Below, piece after piece: positions 59,518 through 64,000 of a DNA stretch of 64,000 nucleotides. The stretch is taken from NCBI RefSeq assembly GCF_003003175.1, contig NZ_PVTY01000005.1, positions 62,001 to 126,000 on the forward strand, written 5' to 3'. Numbering within the stretch: position 1 is the first letter of the stretch; each line of letters starts with the position of its first letter. This DNA is from Nesterenkonia sandarakina (GTDB taxonomy: Bacteria; Actinomycetota; Actinomycetes; Actinomycetales; Micrococcaceae). Under the pieces are notes generated by a model. The model was not told the DNA's origin, did no database searches, and saw only the letters and a program-made list of their open reading frames with translations. A program made the position numbers and the translations under genes.

Positions 59518-60046
59518 GCGTCCAGCCCTCCGGAGCCCGGTACCGCTGACCGTTGAACATCACCAGCGTGACCGCCACCAACAAGGCGGCGTAGACCAGG
59601 ATCGCCACGGTCAGCGTGGGATCCCCGGACCCGTCCGCGGCGCGCACCAGACCAGCTGCCACCCAGCTCACCAGCAGAAAGGTCAGTCCGAAGATCAGCT
59701 CGAGATCCGAGTTCAGCCGCCGATTCAGCTCGCCGCGTCGCTGCGGCGTCGTCCAGTACTCCTTGGCTGGAGCGGACGGAAGCGACAGCAGCTCCGGACT
59801 CGCCCGAGACGCGAGCGCGCGACAGCCGAGCACCACCGCCAGCAGCACCACCCCGATGATCGCCTGAACGCCGATGACCCAGGCCTTGGACTCCCAGCGG
59901 GTGGGTTCGCCGGCGGCGCCGAGGTGCGCGGGCAGCGGATCCGGGCCGGTGAGCGCGATCCAGACCAGCGTCGCCGCGTAGACGATCAGCCCGACGGCGA
60001 GTGCGAGCCGGCCAGCAGTCAGCGCGGTGCCGCGCTCCGGGGTCAC
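59510..60046 (-). CDS. DUF1648-like membrane protein
   Basis: 178 residues with four membrane helices (LALAVGLIVYAATLVWIAL, AWVIGVQAIIGVVLLAVVLG, LELIFGLTFLLVSWVAAG, TLTVAILVYAALLVAVTLVMF). PDPLPAHLGAAGEPTRWESK between helices one and two resembles the LPxxIPTHFGxxGxPD pattern of DUF1648. Function unknown. GTG 60046 overlaps the end of phzF, and its own end overlaps the GNAT gene, so the three form one operon. Confidence 0.78.
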   Translation of the reverse strand: MTPERGTALTAGRLALAVGLIVYAATLVWIALTGPDPLPAHLGAAGEPTRWESKAWVIGVQAIIGVVLLAVVLGCRALASRASPELLSLPSAPAKEYWTTPQRRGELNRRLNSDLELIFGLTFLLVSWVAAGLVRAADGSGDPTLTVAILVYAALLVAVTLVMFNGQRYRAPEGWTHD

Positions 60047-60912
60047 ACCGACGCCGTCGGCTCCCCCACCTCGATGGTTCCGCTGAGCACGACGTCCGTC
60101 CGGCCGCCGACCCACAGCGCCTCACCCTCGCCCTCGATGTGGATCCGGCCGCGGCGCTGCAGCACCGTGCCCTGGCTGGCCACATAGGGCGGGGTCATCT
60201 TGCCGGAGTACTCCAGCCACTGGGCGACCGAGGCGTTCAGGCTGCCGGTGACCGGGTCCTCGCGCAGCGCCCCGGTGTCATCAGGGAAGAACGCGCGCAC
60301 TTCGAGATCGGTGTCGGCACCCTCGGGCTGCAGCGCCGCCACGCCCACGAACTGGTATTCCGGATCAGTGATCCGGCTCAGGTCCGGGGTCACCCCGAGC
60401 ACCGTCTCGGCGCTGTCGAGCAGCAGCGCGACCCAGCCGGGTCCGTTGTCCACCCACGCGGCATCGATCACCTGCGCAGGCGCCAGGCCGAGCGCGTCGG
60501 TGAGCATCTGGCGCGCAGCCTTCGGGATCGGTCCGGAACGCACCCGCCCGGGAGCGCCGAAGGACAGCGTCTGTTCCCCGATCTGGACCGGCACCAGTCC
60601 CACCTCACACGCCTGGACGACGACGCCGGCCGATCTCGGCTCATTCCCGAGGTCCAGCCAGGCCCTTGCCGAGCCCAGGGTGGGGTGTCCGGCGAAGGGC
60701 AGCTCCTTGTCCAGGGCGAAGATCCGCACCCGGTAGTCCGCCTCCGGAGTGGTCGGCGGCAGCAGGAAGGTGCACTCGGAGAGATTCGTCCAGCGTGAGA
60801 TGGTCCGCATCTGTTCGTCACTGAGACCCTCGGCCTCGGCGATCACTGCGACCGGGTTGCCCATGAATGGCGCGTCACCGAAGACGTCGACCTGGCGAAA
60901 TGGCTTCAACAT
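60043..60912 (-). CDS. PhzF-family isomerase/epimerase-like protein
   Basis: 289 residues in two similar halves: QVDVFGDAPFMGNPVAVI, Glu46 in LSECTFLLPP (the catalytic acid in PhzF) and ALDKELPFAGHPTLGSA. PhzF itself isomerises a phenazine precursor; no other phenazine genes are here, so another small-molecule isomerisation is likelier. TAAGAT lies 6 nt before the ATG. Confidence 0.88.
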   Translation of the reverse strand: MLKPFRQVDVFGDAPFMGNPVAVIAEAEGLSDEQMRTISRWTNLSECTFLLPPTTPEADYRVRIFALDKELPFAGHPTLGSARAWLDLGNEPRSAGVVVQACEVGLVPVQIGEQTLSFGAPGRVRSGPIPKAARQMLTDALGLAPAQVIDAAWVDNGPGWVALLLDSAETVLGVTPDLSRITDPEYQFVGVAALQPEGADTDLEVRAFFPDDTGALREDPVTGSLNASVAQWLEYSGKMTPPYVASQGTVLQRRGRIHIEGEGEALWVGGRTDVVLSGTIEVGEPTASV

Positions 60913-60918
60913 GGGCTC

Positions 60919-60924
60919 ATCTTA
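60919..60924 (-). promoter_or_regulatory. -10 box of the phzF operon
   Basis: TAAGAT on the minus strand, 6 nt before ATG 60912; no ribosome site. Confidence 0.5.
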
Positions 60925-60971
60925 GACAGTCCTCAGGCGGTCCGGGACCCTGATGCCGCCTGGACCCCTGC

Positions 60972-63307
<2,336 letters not shown>

Positions 63308-63311
<4 letters not shown>

Positions 63312-63529
63312 GACGCACGCACAGCGTCGTAGCCCGCCTCATCCACGGCGGCGAGCACGGCCTCATCGGTGAGCGCCGCACTGTCCGTCACCGCGATCTC
63401 CAGTCGTCCCGTCTCGGCGCTGACCTGAAGGCCCGTGACGCCGGGGAGCTGCTCCACCTCTGCCCGGACGGCGCCTTCGCAGTGGCCGCAGGACATTCCG
63501 GTGACGCTGTATCGGCGGGTCTCAGTCAT
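63308..63529 (-). CDS. copZ: copper chaperone
   Basis: 73 residues, a single heavy-metal-associated domain with MSCGHCEG (Cu(I)-binding Cys pair). It hands copper to CopA. It is first in the copZ-copA operon. It reads into copA through a GTGA overlap. Confidence 0.93.
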
Positions 63530-63573
63530 GATGGGCTCCTCGAGCGATGAATCGGTGGTGCAGGAACACTCGC

Positions 63574-63598
63574 AAATATACCCCCTCAGGGTATATTT
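63574..63598. promoter_or_regulatory. CsoR operator between copZ-copA and csoR
   Basis: Perfect 10-bp arms AAATATACCC and GGGTATATTT around CCTCA. The TATACCCC...GGGTATA pattern is the known CsoR-type operator. One site can serve both divergent transcripts. Confidence 0.88.
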
Positions 63599-63647
63599 AG
63601 GGAAGACGGCTCATATAGTGGTTGCCCTGGCCACCTGAGGAGGATCC

Positions 63648-63980
63648 ATGGACGACGCAGCGCTGGACACCACCGCCGAGACACAGGCTCATGAACATCA
63701 CCACGGATACATGACGCAGAAGGACAAGTACCTGTCGCGGCTGCGCCGGATCGAGGGGCAGGCTCGCGGGATCCACCGGATGGTGGACGAGGACACCTAT
63801 TGCATCGACATCCTCACCCAGATCAGCGCGACCACGGCTGCCCTGGAGAACGTCGCCATGGCGCTGCTGGAGGATCACCTGCGGCACTGCGTGGCCGACG
63901 CGGTGGCAGCCGGCGGGGACGAGGGCGAGGCGAAGCTCCAGGAGGCCACCGCCGCCATCCGCCGGCTCGTGAAGTCCTGA
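63648..63980 (+). CDS. csoR: copper-sensing repressor CsoR
   Basis: 110 residues, an all-helical CsoR/RcnR-family repressor with the Cu(I)-binding Cys52, His77 and Cys81 (spacing 25 and 4, as in M. tuberculosis CsoR). YLSRLRRIEGQARGIHRMVDED is the family start. Without copper it should bind the palindrome upstream; copper releases it. A His-rich N-terminus (AHEHHHG) precedes the core. GAGGAGG lies before the ATG. Confidence 0.94.
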   Translation: MDDAALDTTAETQAHEHHHGYMTQKDKYLSRLRRIEGQARGIHRMVDEDTYCIDILTQISATTAALENVAMALLEDHLRHCVADAVAAGGDEGEAKLQEATAAIRRLVKS

Positions 63981-64000
63981 GCTTGGCAGTGATGACTCCC

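Overview
The window is high-GC actinobacterial chromosome, best placed in Micrococcales and probably Micrococcaceae; a Nesterenkonia-like organism is my guess, not something the sequence proves. Supporting signs are a C50-carotenoid gene set, cysteine-free ribosomal protein variants, a DUF222/HNH endonuclease gene, an LAXTG-type sorting signal, a SigK/RskA pair and many apparently leaderless genes (a -10-like NANNNT placed 6-7 nt before the start codon). I see no phage, insertion sequence, CRISPR array, rRNA or tRNA. It is dense core and accessory metabolism.

Layout. 1-3.6 kb: a CopD-CtaG-type membrane protein running off the left edge, histone-like HU, and the rpmB-rpmG-rpsN operon. 4-8.3 kb: EamA exporter, amidase, D-2-hydroxyacid dehydrogenase and a GntR/FCD regulator with a palindromic operator. 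8.3-16.8 kb: aldo/keto reductase, LAXTG surface protein, thioesterase, an atypical response regulator divergent from alanine dehydrogenase, 3-hydroxyisobutyryl-CoA hydrolase, CitE-like lyase and a GerMN lipoprotein. 16.8-24 kb: branched-chain 2-oxoacid dehydrogenase operon, HisC-like aminotransferase, four-helix membrane protein, and a two-gene unit coding a WXG-like helical protein plus a serine hydrolase. 24-26.7 kb: purB, sugar O-acetyltransferase and a VOC protein. 26.7-31.4 kb: idi-crtB-crtI-crtYe-crtYf-crtEb, without crtE. 31.6-37.3 kb: SDR/DUF2867 protein, then fasciclin lipoprotein, sigK, rskA and a molybdopterin oxidoreductase, with two matching SigK-type promoters. 37.3-49 kb: aminotransferase, UvrA-like ABC protein, rlmN, a siderophore uptake locus, amidohydrolase and PaiB-like protein. 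49-57.3 kb: M14 peptidase, putA with a divergent two-HTH regulator, DHFR-like reductase and the iron ABC ATPase. 57.3-64 kb: DUF222/HNH gene, a phzF operon, and copZ-copA divergent from csoR across a clear CsoR operator.

How genes cooperate. The bkd operon, 3-hydroxyisobutyryl-CoA hydrolase and nearby acyl-CoA genes point to branched-chain amino acid catabolism, and ald and putA add alanine and proline use. The fec-type genes (binding protein, two permeases, reductase, with the ATPase 10 kb away) form one siderophore import system. The SigK segment looks like an envelope redox regulon: a Met- and acid-rich fasciclin lipoprotein, its sigma/anti-sigma pair and a membrane-anchored Mo enzyme. The least-described parts are the WXG-like/hydrolase pair, the SigK/Mo/fasciclin set, the two-HTH regulator beside putA, and the DUF222/HNH gene with its operator-embedded leaderless promoter.
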